Shown in pieces: positions 34,829 through 43,669 of a stretch of 64,000 nucleotides of DNA. This DNA comes from Pseudomethylobacillus aquaticus (GTDB lineage: Bacteria; Pseudomonadota; Gammaproteobacteria; Burkholderiales; Methylophilaceae). Position numbers and translations under genes: made by a program. Each line of letters opens with the position of its first letter. The first letter of the stretch is position 1. The notes below the pieces were generated by a model. It did no database searches. It was not told where the DNA came from and saw only the letters and a list, made by a program, of their open reading frames with translations. The DNA lies in assembly GCF_003730115.1 (NCBI RefSeq), contig NZ_RJVP01000004.1, forward strand, positions 1 to 64,000, read 5' to 3'.

Positions 34829-35026
34829 TCAGGTGTTGGCCTTGTCTGACAGGTTGGCATTGCGTCCCTGCTCGAGACCCGCGTTGAAGGCAGCTTCAAG
34901 CGCATCGCGTAGGCACCAGACCGCTACATCGTGGAAGTCGAGGCTGTCCGAGCGGCGGGTTTCCAGGGTTTCGATGCCCAGCTTGTTTTGCGCGATCTGG
35001 GTCAGGAGTTGTTCGAGCTTGCTCAT
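34829..35026 (-). CDS. DUF6900-like small protein (element-preceded)
   Basis: A 65-residue acidic protein. IAQNKLGIETLETRRSDSLDFHDVAVWCLRDALEAAFNAG matches, as I recall, the DUF6900 family found in plasmids and integrative elements. AAAGGACACGGAC precedes the ATG. Element copy d lies 34 nt upstream. Function unknown. Confidence 0.72.
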   Translation of the reverse strand: MSKLEQLLTQIAQNKLGIETLETRRSDSLDFHDVAVWCLRDALEAAFNAGLEQGRNANLSDKANT

Positions 35027-35060
35027 GTCCGTGTCCTTTCATGGTGTTGATGACGAACGT

Positions 35061-35091
35061 ATGAACGCGCTGTTCCAGATGGAAGCCAAGC
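35061..35091 (-). promoter_or_regulatory. Repeated 5' element, copy d
   Basis: TTGGCT (35084-35089) and GTTCAT (35061-35066) on the minus strand, 17 nt apart, 34 nt before the gene starting at 35,026. It lies between this leftward gene and the rightward terminase operon. No strong upstream hairpin arm is seen. Confidence 0.75.
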
Positions 35092-35143
35092 TCAATCCGC
35101 AGGAATGACGAATAAATGATTGAAGGTGCCCCGAAGGGGAAAT

Positions 35144-35680
35144 ATGGGTATTTCGATTCGTGCCTACGCACGCCACCGAGGGGTGTCCGATGCAGCGGTA
35201 CGCAAGGCCATCGCTGCTGGTCGGATCACGCCGGAGGCAGACGGAACGATTGATGCCGAGCGCGTCGACCGCGAGTGGGCGCGCAATTCCGATGCACCGC
35301 GCAATGGCACGGCCACCCGCGCGGTCAAGGTCGCCGTCCCGGAACCCAGCGGTGCCGCAGGAGACGGCACCGCCGCATTACCAGCAGGTGGCACGTCCTT
35401 GCTCCAAGCGCGGACGGTCAACGAAGTGGTCAAGGCGCAAACCAACAAAGTGCGCCTGGCCCGCCTCAAGGGCGAGCTGGTAGATCGGCCACAGGCCATC
35501 GCCCATGTTTTCAAGCTAGCGCGCTCCGAACGCGATGCCTGGCTCAACTGGCCCGCACGCATCTCGGCACAGATGGCAGCCAAGCTCGGCGTCGATCCTC
35601 ACACGATGCACATCGCCTTGGAGGCGGCGGTGCGTGAGCACCTGCAGGAACTGGGCGAGATGCGCCCGAGGGTGGATTGA
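35144..35680 (+). CDS. Terminase small subunit
   Basis: A 178-residue protein directly before the large terminase gene. The N terminus (MGISIRAYARHRGVSDAAVRKAIAAGRI) is a DNA-binding helix-turn-helix like that of lambda Nu1, and the C-terminal half is helical and would contact the large subunit. AAGGGGA precedes the ATG. It selects packaging sites on phage DNA. Confidence 0.85.
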   Translation: MGISIRAYARHRGVSDAAVRKAIAAGRITPEADGTIDAERVDREWARNSDAPRNGTATRAVKVAVPEPSGAAGDGTAALPAGGTSLLQARTVNEVVKAQTNKVRLARLKGELVDRPQAIAHVFKLARSERDAWLNWPARISAQMAAKLGVDPHTMHIALEAAVREHLQELGEMRPRVD

Positions 35681-37650
35681 TGGACATGGACTACGAAGGC
35701 GCTGCCGAGATCGAACGCGCGTGGCGCGAAGGACTGACACCAGACCCGCTGCTCACCGTGTCCGAATGGTCGGATCGCCACCGGATGCTCTCCAGCAAGG
35801 CGTCTGCCGAGCCCGGACGCTGGCGCACCAGCCGCACGCCGTACTTGAAAGCGATCATGGATTGCCTGTCGCCGACCTCGCCGGTCGAACGCGTGGTGTT
35901 CATGAAAGCGGCACAGCTTGGCGCGACCGAGATGGGATCGAACTGGATCGGCTATGTGATCCATCACGCACCCGGGCCAATGATGGCGGTGTGGCCGACA
36001 GTGGAGATGGCCAAGCGCAACTCCAAGCAGCGGATCGATCCGCTGATCGAGGAGTCGTCCGCACTGGCTGAACTGATTGCACCGGCGCGCAGCCGGGATT
36101 CCGGCAACACCATCCTGGCCAAGGAGTTCCGGGGTGGCGTGCTGGTGATGACCGGGGCCAACAGTGCGGTCGGGCTGCGCTCGATGCCGGTGCGGTATCT
36201 GTTTCTCGACGAGGTCGACGGCTATCCGTTGGACGTCGAGGGTGAAGGAGATGCAATCTCGCTGGCCGAGGCCCGTACACGCACCTTCGCGCGGCGCAAG
36301 ATCTTCATCGTCTCGACGCCGACGATCTCGGGCGCTAGTGCCATCGAACGCGAGTATGAAGCCAGCGATCAGCGCCGCTACTTCGTGCCGTGCCCTCACT
36401 GCGGGCATCGGCAATGGCTGCGTTTTGAGCAACTGCGCTGGGACAAAGGGCAGCCGGAAACGGCCGCCTACGTCTGTGAATCGTGCGACACCGCCATTGC
36501 CGAGCACCACAAAACGTGGATGCTGGAACACGGCGAGTGGCGCGCCATGATCACCGATAGCGTGGACAAAACGGCTGGTTTCCACCTGTCGTCGCTGTAC
36601 AGCCCGGTGGGTTGGCGTTCATGGCGCGAGATTGCTGCCGCATGGGAAGCCGCCGTCAACAAGGAATCCGGTTCGGCGGCGGCCATCAAGACCTTCAAGA
36701 ACACCGAGCTAGGCGAAACCTGGGTCGAGGAAGGCGAAGCGCCGGACTGGCAACGCCTCGTCGAGCGTCGCGAGGATTATCGGATTGGCAGCGTGCCCGC
36801 CGGTGGTCTGCTGCTGGTCGGCGGTGCCGACGTCCAGAAGGATCGCATCGAGGCGTCCATATGGGCCTTCGGACGCGGCAAGGAATCGTGGCTCATCGAA
36901 CACCGCGTGCTGATGGGCGACACGGCGCGTGACACAGTATGGAAACGCCTTGCTGAAATGCTCTCCGAACACTGGACGCACGCCTCGGGTGCGGCGATGC
37001 CGCTGGCCCGCTTTGCGCTCGATACTGGCTTTGCCACGCAGGAAGCCTACGCGTTCGTGCGCGCCTGTCGCGACAGCCGGGTGATGGCGGTCAAGGGCGT
37101 GGCCCGCAGTGCCGCGCTGATCGGCACGCCGACTGCCGTGGATATGACGCAGGGCGGCAAGAAGCTGCGCCGGGGCATCAAGGTGTTCTCGGTCGCTAGT
37201 GGGATTGCCAAGTTGGAGTTCTACAACAACCTGCGCAAGAGTGCCGATGTCGGCGAGGATGGATTAACCACGGTGTTTCCGGCCGGGTTTGTCCATCTGC
37301 CCAAGATCGACGCCGAGTTCATTCAGCAGCTCTGTGCCGAGCAACTGATCACCCGCCGCGACCGCAACGGCTTCCCAGTGCGCGAGTGGCAAAAGATGCG
37401 CGAGCGCAACGAGGCGCTGGACTGTTACGTCTATGCCCGCGCCGCAGCATCGGCGGCAGGACTGGATCGTTTCGAGGAACGCCACTGGCAGGAACTGGAG
37501 CGACAACTCGGGATGGGACGGCCGCCAGATGAAATGCCACCGATTCAAACCTACCACCCAGACGAGGCCACCCACAGCGGTGGCCTCGGTGTTTCTGGCA
37601 GCCGCAACACAGGGCGGCGCGTAATCAAGAGCCGTTGGCTGACGCGATAA
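35680..37650 (+). CDS. Terminase large subunit, GpA family
   Basis: A 656-residue packaging motor of the lambda GpA type (lambda gpA has 641). The ATPase half has VVFMKAAQLGATEMG as a deviant Walker A and YLFLDEVDGYP as Walker B. Four cysteines (CPHC near residue 239, CESC near 268) fit the inserted zinc finger. The nuclease half has GADVQKDRIEASIWAFG and FALDTGFATQEAY with candidate metal-binding aspartates. It starts within the small-subunit stop. Confidence 0.95.
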   Translation: MDMDYEGAAEIERAWREGLTPDPLLTVSEWSDRHRMLSSKASAEPGRWRTSRTPYLKAIMDCLSPTSPVERVVFMKAAQLGATEMGSNWIGYVIHHAPGPMMAVWPTVEMAKRNSKQRIDPLIEESSALAELIAPARSRDSGNTILAKEFRGGVLVMTGANSAVGLRSMPVRYLFLDEVDGYPLDVEGEGDAISLAEARTRTFARRKIFIVSTPTISGASAIEREYEASDQRRYFVPCPHCGHRQWLRFEQLRWDKGQPETAAYVCESCDTAIAEHHKTWMLEHGEWRAMITDSVDKTAGFHLSSLYSPVGWRSWREIAAAWEAAVNKESGSAAAIKTFKNTELGETWVEEGEAPDWQRLVERREDYRIGSVPAGGLLLVGGADVQKDRIEASIWAFGRGKESWLIEHRVLMGDTARDTVWKRLAEMLSEHWTHASGAAMPLARFALDTGFATQEAYAFVRACRDSRVMAVKGVARSAALIGTPTAVDMTQGGKKLRRGIKVFSVASGIAKLEFYNNLRKSADVGEDGLTTVFPAGFVHLPKIDAEFIQQLCAEQLITRRDRNGFPVREWQKMRERNEALDCYVYARAAASAAGLDRFEERHWQELERQLGMGRPPDEMPPIQTYHPDEATHSGGLGVSGSRNTGRRVIKSRWLTR

Positions 37651-37667
37651 ACACCATTGGATAAGCA

Positions 37668-37874
37668 ATGACCTACACCCTTGCCCAACTCGACGTACTC
37701 AAGTGCGCGCTGGCTACCGGCGAGCGTCGCGTGAGCTTTGGCGACAAGACGATCGAGTACCGATCGATCGAAGAACTGCAAGCGGCGATTCGTACCGTGG
37801 AGGATGAACTGGCCCGTGCTTCAGGCGTGCCGACCACGCGCCAGATTCGCATCGACACCCGGAAAGCAACCTGA
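37668..37874 (+). CDS. gpW-like head completion protein
   Basis: A 68-residue protein, the same length as lambda gpW. The sequence YTLAQLDVLKCALATGERRVSFGDKTIEYRSIEEL, then ELQAAIRTVEDEL, fits the gpW fold of two helices and a hairpin. It plugs the portal after packaging. It ends on the first base of the portal gene. Confidence 0.85.
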   Translation: MTYTLAQLDVLKCALATGERRVSFGDKTIEYRSIEELQAAIRTVEDELARASGVPTTRQIRIDTRKAT

Positions 37875-39367
37875 TGAAATGGTTCTCCAGAATTCGGCGT
37901 GGCCTCTTTGGAACTCCGTCGCCGATTTACGATGGCGTCGGCGGGGGCCGGCGTGCACTCGCCTGGCAAGTCGGCAATCCCGGCGCAGTCGCCGCACTGG
38001 CGTATACCCAGAACGAACTGCGCGCCAAGAGCCGTGATCTGGTGCGGCGCAATGCCTGGGCGGCGGCGGGTGTCGAAGCCTTCGTGTCGAACGCGATTGG
38101 GACCGGCATCAAGCCGCAGAGCATGCTGGCGGATCAGCCGCTGCGCGAAGCCATCCACAGCCTGTGGTGGGATTGGTGCGAAGCAGCCGATGCCGCAGGA
38201 CTCACTGATTTCTACGGACTGCAGGCTCTGGCGTGTCGCGCCATGCTCGAAGGTGGGGAATGCCTCGTGCGGCTGCGCTACCGCCGCCCGGAGGATGGCC
38301 TGCCGGTGGGACTGCAACTGCAATTGCTCGAACCCGAACACCTCCCAGCCACGCTGAACCAGGAATTGGCCTCGGGAAACGTGATCCGTGCGGGCATTGA
38401 ATTCGACAAACTCGGACGGCGTGTGGTCTACCACCTCTACCGTTCGCATCCTGGCGACGGTTCCTTGGCACCAATGTCCGGTATCGGCGGCATTGACACG
38501 GTGCGGGTGCCGGCCAGCGAAATCATCCATCTGTTTCGTCCGCTTCGTCCGGGACAGATTCGCGGTGAACCGTGGCTCGCCCGCGCCTTGGTCAAACTCA
38601 ACGAACTCGACCAGTACGACGATGCCGAGCTCGTACGCAAGAAAACCGCCGCGATGTTCGCGGGCTTCATCACGCGCCTTTCGCCCGAAGACAACCTGAT
38701 GGGTGAAGGACTGGCGGACGCCAGCGGGGCGGCATTGGCCGGACTGGAACCGGGCACGATGCAGATCCTGGAGCCCGGCGAGGACGTGAAGTTCAGTCAG
38801 CCCGCCGACGTCGGTGCGAGTTACGCCGAATTCCTGCGCATGCAGTTTCGGGCGGTCGCCGCGGCAATGGGGATCACCTACGAGATGCTGACGGGGGATC
38901 TGACGCAGGTGAACTACTCGTCGATCCGTGCCGGGTTGCTCGAATTTCGCCGTCGGTGTGAGGCTATCCAGCATGGCGTGATCGTGCATAAGCTGTGCCG
39001 TCCGATCTGGCGTGCCTGGATGGAGCAGGCCGTACTGGAAGGCGCACTAACGTTGCCGGGGTTCAGCCGTCGTCGTGGCGAGTACCTGTCAGCCAAGTGG
39101 ATTCCACAGGGCTGGCAGTGGGTGGATCCGCAGAAAGAATTCAACGCAATGGTCACCGCGATCCGTGCCGGCCTGCAGTCGCGTTCGGAAGCGATCTCGG
39201 CCTTCGGTTACGACGCCGAGGACATCGATCGCGAGATCGCGGCTGACAACCAGCGTGCTGACGAACTCGGTCTGGTATTCGACTCCGACCCGCGCCACGA
39301 CAAATCACCGCTCAACGCAGCTGCCCCGGTCACGGGGTCTGCGCAGCCAGACAACCAGGATAACTGA
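37874..39367 (+). CDS. Phage portal protein, lambda family
   Basis: A 497-residue portal, near lambda gpB (533). Typical features are ARDLVRRNAWA-like AKSRDLVRRNAWAAAGVEAF, EPEHLP, IIHLFRPLRPGQIRGEPWLA and the conserved MGITYEMLTGDLTQVNYSSIRAGLLE near residue 335. It forms the ring through which DNA enters the capsid. Confidence 0.93.
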   Translation: MKWFSRIRRGLFGTPSPIYDGVGGGRRALAWQVGNPGAVAALAYTQNELRAKSRDLVRRNAWAAAGVEAFVSNAIGTGIKPQSMLADQPLREAIHSLWWDWCEAADAAGLTDFYGLQALACRAMLEGGECLVRLRYRRPEDGLPVGLQLQLLEPEHLPATLNQELASGNVIRAGIEFDKLGRRVVYHLYRSHPGDGSLAPMSGIGGIDTVRVPASEIIHLFRPLRPGQIRGEPWLARALVKLNELDQYDDAELVRKKTAAMFAGFITRLSPEDNLMGEGLADASGAALAGLEPGTMQILEPGEDVKFSQPADVGASYAEFLRMQFRAVAAAMGITYEMLTGDLTQVNYSSIRAGLLEFRRRCEAIQHGVIVHKLCRPIWRAWMEQAVLEGALTLPGFSRRRGEYLSAKWIPQGWQWVDPQKEFNAMVTAIRAGLQSRSEAISAFGYDAEDIDREIAADNQRADELGLVFDSDPRHDKSPLNAAAPVTGSAQPDNQDN

Positions 39368-39368
39368 C

Positions 39369-40670
39369 ATGCCCCTCGTTCATCTGGCGTCCCGCATCAT
39401 CGGGACGCCACTCCTCATTGCCCGTCCGAAACTCGACGTCATCCTGTCCGTGCTCGGTTCGCGGATCGGACTGCCCGAGATGGAGTTGGCACTCCCGATG
39501 CCGGCGCCGAAAATTGCCGGTACGGCATTGCCGACGGGAATCGCCGTGATTCCCGTCGTCGGCACCTTGGTCAAACGGGTGATGGGCATCGATGCCGCCT
39601 CGGGTTTGACGTCCTACGACGAGATCGGCGCGCGTCTGGACGCCGCACTGGCCGATCCGCAGATCGCTGGCATCCTGCTCGATATGGACTCGCCCGGCGG
39701 TGAAGCGGGTGGCGTATTCGAACTCGCCACTCGCATTCGCGCCGCCAGCCAGATCAAACCCGTCTGGGCACACGCCAACGATGCCGCGTACTCCGCCGCC
39801 TATGCGATCGCTGCCGCGAGTGAACGCCTGACGCTGTCGCAGACCGCCGGCGTCGGCTCCATTGGCGTGATCGCGCTGCACGTCGATCAATCGGTCAAGG
39901 ATGCCAAGGACGGGCTGAATTACACCGCCATATTTGCCGGTGGCCACAAAAACGATTTTTCGCCGCACGAAGCGCTGACGCCGCAGGCCACCACGGCCCT
40001 GCAAACGGAAGTCGACCGGCTCTACACGATCTTCACGTCGCAAGTGGCCGCCATGCGCGGCCTCGACAGGGATGCCATTTGCGCCACCGAGGCTGGCGTG
40101 TATTTCGGTGAACACGCCGTGGCCGCGGGACTGGCCGATGCTGTGATGCCGCTCGATCAGGTGCTCGCCGAATTCACCGAGGCGCTGGCCGCCAAACGTC
40201 GGTTGGCCACCCTGCAAGCAACGCGCAACTGTGCAATTTCCTCTGTCCATTCCAACCTGGAGAATTCCATGAATGACCACGAAACGATTGAACACCTCGA
40301 ACCTGTCGGTGAACAGACCGACACACCGACGGACGCCGCGCCGAGTGAGGATCCCCCGCACACGGACGGCGCTCCGCAACCCGAAGCAACTATCCGTACA
40401 CCACTCGCGCAGCCGGCAGCCAACGGACGCATCGAAGCCCAGGCGATCGCCGAGTTATGCCTGATCGCTGGCCAGCCACAGCGCACCGCCGAGTTCCTGG
40501 CGTCCGGGGCCAGCGAAGCACAAGTGCGGCGTGCCTTGCTCGAGGCACGGGCCGATCAGCCGGAGATCACTTCCCGCATCACCGCCGATACCGGCACCGG
40601 AACCACCCTGCGCCCGGAAGACAGCCCGGTAGTCGCCGCCGTCAAAAAACTCACCAACAACAAGGAGTAA
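39369..40670 (+). CDS. S49-family head maturation protease with scaffold domain
   Basis: A 433-residue protein. Residues 1-280 are a SppA/S49 serine protease: GILLDMDSPGGEAGG, the catalytic serine S142 in NDAAYSAAYAIA, and a downstream GHKNDFSPHEALTP. Residues about 300-433 are Glu/Pro/Ala-rich and scaffold-like. This is the lambda C/Nu3 arrangement, in which the protease cleaves the scaffold during capsid maturation. Starts 2 nt after the portal stop region. Confidence 0.9.
   Translation: MPLVHLASRIIGTPLLIARPKLDVILSVLGSRIGLPEMELALPMPAPKIAGTALPTGIAVIPVVGTLVKRVMGIDAASGLTSYDEIGARLDAALADPQIAGILLDMDSPGGEAGGVFELATRIRAASQIKPVWAHANDAAYSAAYAIAAASERLTLSQTAGVGSIGVIALHVDQSVKDAKDGLNYTAIFAGGHKNDFSPHEALTPQATTALQTEVDRLYTIFTSQVAAMRGLDRDAICATEAGVYFGEHAVAAGLADAVMPLDQVLAEFTEALAAKRRLATLQATRNCAISSVHSNLENSMNDHETIEHLEPVGEQTDTPTDAAPSEDPPHTDGAPQPEATIRTPLAQPAANGRIEAQAIAELCLIAGQPQRTAEFLASGASEAQVRRALLEARADQPEITSRITADTGTGTTLRPEDSPVVAAVKKLTNNKE
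40269..40670 (+). CDS. Nested scaffold protein (internal in-frame start)
   Basis: An ATG at codon 301 of the protease gene has GGAG 6 nt upstream and the same frame and stop, giving a 133-residue product starting MNDHETIEHLEPVG. It is acidic and low in aromatic residues, like phage scaffolds. In lambda, Nu3 is made from gene C in the same way. Independent expression is inferred. Confidence 0.65.
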   Translation: MNDHETIEHLEPVGEQTDTPTDAAPSEDPPHTDGAPQPEATIRTPLAQPAANGRIEAQAIAELCLIAGQPQRTAEFLASGASEAQVRRALLEARADQPEITSRITADTGTGTTLRPEDSPVVAAVKKLTNNKE

Positions 40671-40673
40671 GCC

Positions 40674-41051
40674 ATGCCCAGCGTTACGCAACCGAACAAT
40701 CTCGGCGACCTGCTGAAATACGAAGCCCCGAACCTGTACTCGCGCGAGCAAGACACCGTCGCGGCGACGCAAGTCCTGGCATTGGGTACGGTGGTTGGCC
40801 GTGAAACGGCGACCGCGAAGCTCAAAGCGCTCGATCCGGCTGCCACCGACGGTTCCGAAGCTGCCGTGGGCGTACTCGGCAACGACATCGACGCCACGCT
40901 GGCGGATCGCACCGATGCCATCCTGATCGCCCGGCACGCCATCGTCGCACGCGGCGCAGTCGTCTGGCCCACCGACATTACCGCGCCCCAGCAAGCGGTG
41001 GCCATCGCTCAACTGGCGGCACTGGGCATTCTGGTACGCGATAGCGCCTGA
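40674..41051 (+). CDS. Head decoration protein, gpD-like
   Basis: A 125-residue protein of gpD size (lambda 110). LGDLLKYEAPNLYSREQDTV, then VLALGTVVGRETATAKLKALDP and ILIARHAIVARGAVVWP, match the gpD family, which trims the capsid as trimers on its outer surface. Position between scaffold and major capsid is conserved. Confidence 0.9.
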   Translation: MPSVTQPNNLGDLLKYEAPNLYSREQDTVAATQVLALGTVVGRETATAKLKALDPAATDGSEAAVGVLGNDIDATLADRTDAILIARHAIVARGAVVWPTDITAPQQAVAIAQLAALGILVRDSA

Positions 41052-41084
41052 TTCCGTCCGACCCCTCCCATTCGCTTTTCCGCA

Positions 41085-41116
41085 AAACCCGCTTACCCAG
41101 CGGGTTTCGTCATTTT
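41085..41116 (+). terminator. Hairpin between gpD and gpE genes
   Basis: Stem AAACCCGC / GCGGGTTT (41085-41092 with 41100-41107), then CGTCATTTTT. It could reduce or tune transcription between decoration and capsid genes, or protect the message end. Confidence 0.6.
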
Positions 41117-41128
41117 TGGAGATCCCAA

Positions 41129-42151
41129 ATGCAAAACCCCTTTGAAAACCCCGGCTTTTCCGTGGCGAGCCTAACGGCGGCCATCAACCTCATTCCCAAT
41201 CGTTACGGTCGGCTGGAGTCGTTGAATCTATTTCCCGCCCGGCCCGTGCGCACGCGGCAGATCATCGTCGAGGAGTACGCGGGCCGCCTGAACCTGCTGC
41301 CAACCCGCGCGCCCGGTTCGCCCGGCACGGTCGGCGAGCGTGGCAAGCGCAACCTCCGTTCCTTCGTTGTTCCGCACATCCCGCACGACGATGTGGTGCT
41401 GCCGGAGGAAGTCCAGGGGTTGCGCGCGTTCGGCTCGGAAACCGAGATGGAAGCGATTGGTGGGGTGATGGCCCGGCATCTGGAGACCATGCGCAACAAG
41501 CATGCGATCACGCTGGAGCACCTGCGCATGGGGGCGCTCAAAGGCAAGATCCTGGATGCCGATGGGAGCGAACTGATCAACCTGTTCGACGAATTCAAGA
41601 TCACGGCGCAATCGGTTTCCTTCGAGTTCTCTACCAAGGAAGACGAAGGCAATCTCAAAGAGTCCTGTTTGGAACTGCTCAGTTTGATGGAGGATGGGCT
41701 CAATGGCGAGTTCTCCACCGGGACCCATGTGTTGTGTTCGCCGGAGTTCTTCCGGGCACTGGTCACGCACGCGGAAGTCAAGACCGCCTACCAGAACTGG
41801 CAGCAAGGCGTGGTGCTGATCAACGACATGCGTTCAGGCTTCAACTACAGCGGCATCACCTTCGAGGAGTACCGGGGTCAGGCGGCTTTCGTCCAGGACG
41901 ATGGCATCCTGGGCACACGTCGCTTCATCGCGGCGGGCGAGGCGCACGCGTTCCCGATCGGCACGGTGGATACCTTCGCCACCTATTTTGCGCCGGCCGA
42001 CTTCAACGAAACGGTGAATACGCTCGGGCAGACGCTGTACGCCAAGCAGGAACCGCGCAAATTCGACCGGGGCACCGATCTGCACACGCAGTCGAACCCG
42101 CTCCCGATGTGTCACCGCCCCAACGTATTGATCAAGCTGACCTCGGCCTGA
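41129..42151 (+). CDS. Major capsid protein, gpE family
   Basis: A 340-residue capsid protein, matching lambda gpE in length (341). FSVASLTAAINLIPNRYGRL, IVEEYAGRLNLLPT, HDDVVLPEEVQGLRAFG and the C-terminal FETVNTLGQTLYAKQEPRKFDRG-like region are typical. GGAGATCCCAA precedes the ATG. Confidence 0.94.
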   Translation: MQNPFENPGFSVASLTAAINLIPNRYGRLESLNLFPARPVRTRQIIVEEYAGRLNLLPTRAPGSPGTVGERGKRNLRSFVVPHIPHDDVVLPEEVQGLRAFGSETEMEAIGGVMARHLETMRNKHAITLEHLRMGALKGKILDADGSELINLFDEFKITAQSVSFEFSTKEDEGNLKESCLELLSLMEDGLNGEFSTGTHVLCSPEFFRALVTHAEVKTAYQNWQQGVVLINDMRSGFNYSGITFEEYRGQAAFVQDDGILGTRRFIAAGEAHAFPIGTVDTFATYFAPADFNETVNTLGQTLYAKQEPRKFDRGTDLHTQSNPLPMCHRPNVLIKLTSA

Positions 42152-42441
42152 TGAATATCGAGGTGTTTTACGACGCGGCCCAACGGTCGGGATTGCTGAC
42201 GGCCGTGATCGCCGCGGGGAACACGGTGTATTGCGCCTTTCGGGCCCCGGACGAAACCGTGCTCGATGGCTTCGCGCTCTCGCGGGACTACCAGATCGAC
42301 TACCCGGCGTCCGCGCTGACGCTTGCCATCGGCGACGCGGTCGAGATTGCCGGGGCGGTCTATCAGGTGCGTGACGTGCGCGCCATCGGTGAGGGTTCCG
42401 AGCGGCGCGCCGCCTTGACCCAACTCGTTTCTCCAATTTGA
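42151..42441 (+). CDS. Head-tail connector, FII-like
   Basis: A 96-residue protein overlapping the capsid stop by one base. Position directly after gpE, length, and a beta-rich pattern ending in EIAGAVYQVRDVRAIGEG suit the lambda FII-type head-tail joining proteins. No motif is decisive. Confidence 0.65.
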   Translation: MNIEVFYDAAQRSGLLTAVIAAGNTVYCAFRAPDETVLDGFALSRDYQIDYPASALTLAIGDAVEIAGAVYQVRDVRAIGEGSERRAALTQLVSPI

Positions 42442-42453
42442 GGATTGTTGTCC

Positions 42454-42876
42454 ATGAATTCCATTCGCGAACGGATTCTGCGTGAGGTCGTCACTCGCCT
42501 CGCCGCAGCAATCGCTCCTTGTCCGCTGTTACGTCAGCCCACCGCGCCGGTGCCGCGCGAAGCCAGCCCGGCCGTGTTGTTGTTCGCTGAAAGCGATCAC
42601 ATCGACATGCACGTCAATGATCTGGTCGAGCGCAGCTTGCAGTTGCGCCTGGTCGTTCTCGGTCGCGGCGAGGCGGCGTTTGATCAGGCCGACCAGTTGC
42701 TGGTCGCGGCGCATGCGGCTTTATTGGCCGATCCCAACCTCGGCGGCCTGGCCTTGGGCATCAGCGACGTCGACTGTGATTGGGAGGCCGAAGACGCCGA
42801 TGCCGGCGCCGTGGCCCTACCGGCGCGCTACGAAATCCGCTACCGCACCTACGCCCGCGATCTGACGCGCGCCTGA
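42454..42876 (+). CDS. Probable tail terminator/completion protein
   Basis: A 140-residue protein with GAGGA 9 nt before its ATG. It sits where the tail terminator (lambda gpU-like) stands, right before the major tail protein. Strands and helices (HVNDLVERSLQLRLVVLGRGEA, ADQLLVAAHAALLADPNLGG) fit that fold. Function is inferred mostly from order. Confidence 0.65.
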   Translation: MNSIRERILREVVTRLAAAIAPCPLLRQPTAPVPREASPAVLLFAESDHIDMHVNDLVERSLQLRLVVLGRGEAAFDQADQLLVAAHAALLADPNLGGLALGISDVDCDWEAEDADAGAVALPARYEIRYRTYARDLTRA

Positions 42877-42908
42877 TCCCTTCTCATCTCATTTTTTGGA
42901 GTCTGACC

Positions 42909-43661
42909 ATGCCGTATTTTTCTGGGCAGGGCCGCGTCTATGTCGGCGCGCGTGATAACAACGGCCAGCCCCTAGGGCTGAGCTACGTCGGCAACGTGCC
43001 GGAACTCAAGGTCTCGTTGTCGGTGGAGACGCTGGAACACCAGGAGTCGAGCAGCGGCCAGCGCCTCACGGATCTGCAACTGATCAAGACCAAGAAAGGC
43101 GAGTTTTCCTGCACGCTGGAAGAACTGATCGCCGTCAATCTGGGCCTCGCACTTTACGGGACGACCATCGAGCAAACGAGCGGGGTGGTCAGCGGTGAAG
43201 TTCTGCCCAATCCGGTGACGGTCGGCAGCCTGTATTTGCTGGCGCATCAGAATGTCTCCGCGGTCGAGATCAGCGATGCCTCGGGCAGCCCGCAGACGCT
43301 TGCCGCCGAGCAGTACCGTCTGAATGCCAAATACGGTTCGCTGGAAATTCTGGACAAGACCACGGGTGGTCCGTATGTCGAACCGTTTTCGGTCGACTAC
43401 GCCTACGGCGCCGCGCAAACCACCGCGCTCTTTACCCAACCGCTGCCGGAGCGCTGGGTCCGGTTCGAGGGGCTCAACACGGCAGATAGCAACCGCGAAG
43501 TGGTGATCGACTTGTACCGTGTGGCGATCAATCCGGCCAAGGAACTCTCCCTCATCACCGATGAACTGCTCAAGTTCGAATTGTCCGGGCAAGTGCTGGC
43601 CGACACCTTGAAATCCGCGACCGGCGACCTCGGGCAATTCGGTCGCATCGTCTTGCTGTGA
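42909..43661 (+). CDS. Major tail tube protein
   Basis: A 250-residue protein. FSGQGRVYVGARDNNGQPLGLSYVGNVPELKVSLS, then VETLEHQESSSGQRLTDLQL, is typical of siphophage tail-tube subunits. It is followed by a frameshifted chaperone gene and a tape-measure gene, the conserved order in long-tailed phages. Confidence 0.85.
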   Translation: MPYFSGQGRVYVGARDNNGQPLGLSYVGNVPELKVSLSVETLEHQESSSGQRLTDLQLIKTKKGEFSCTLEELIAVNLGLALYGTTIEQTSGVVSGEVLPNPVTVGSLYLLAHQNVSAVEISDASGSPQTLAAEQYRLNAKYGSLEILDKTTGGPYVEPFSVDYAYGAAQTTALFTQPLPERWVRFEGLNTADSNREVVIDLYRVAINPAKELSLITDELLKFELSGQVLADTLKSATGDLGQFGRIVLL

Positions 43662-43669
43662 GGATGGCC

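Noticed and set aside
34571-34849. Short frame ending in a Met-Asn-Ala-Leu-Phe...Glu-Ala-Lys peptide, repeated at 35,061 and elsewhere
   Set aside because: It is the reverse strand of the repeated 5' element; copy a breaks the frame and no ribosome-binding site is present, so I treat the DNA element as the functional unit.
33620-35091. CRISPR-like repeat array
   Set aside because: The four elements are separated by whole genes and by unequal distances, and no cas genes are present.
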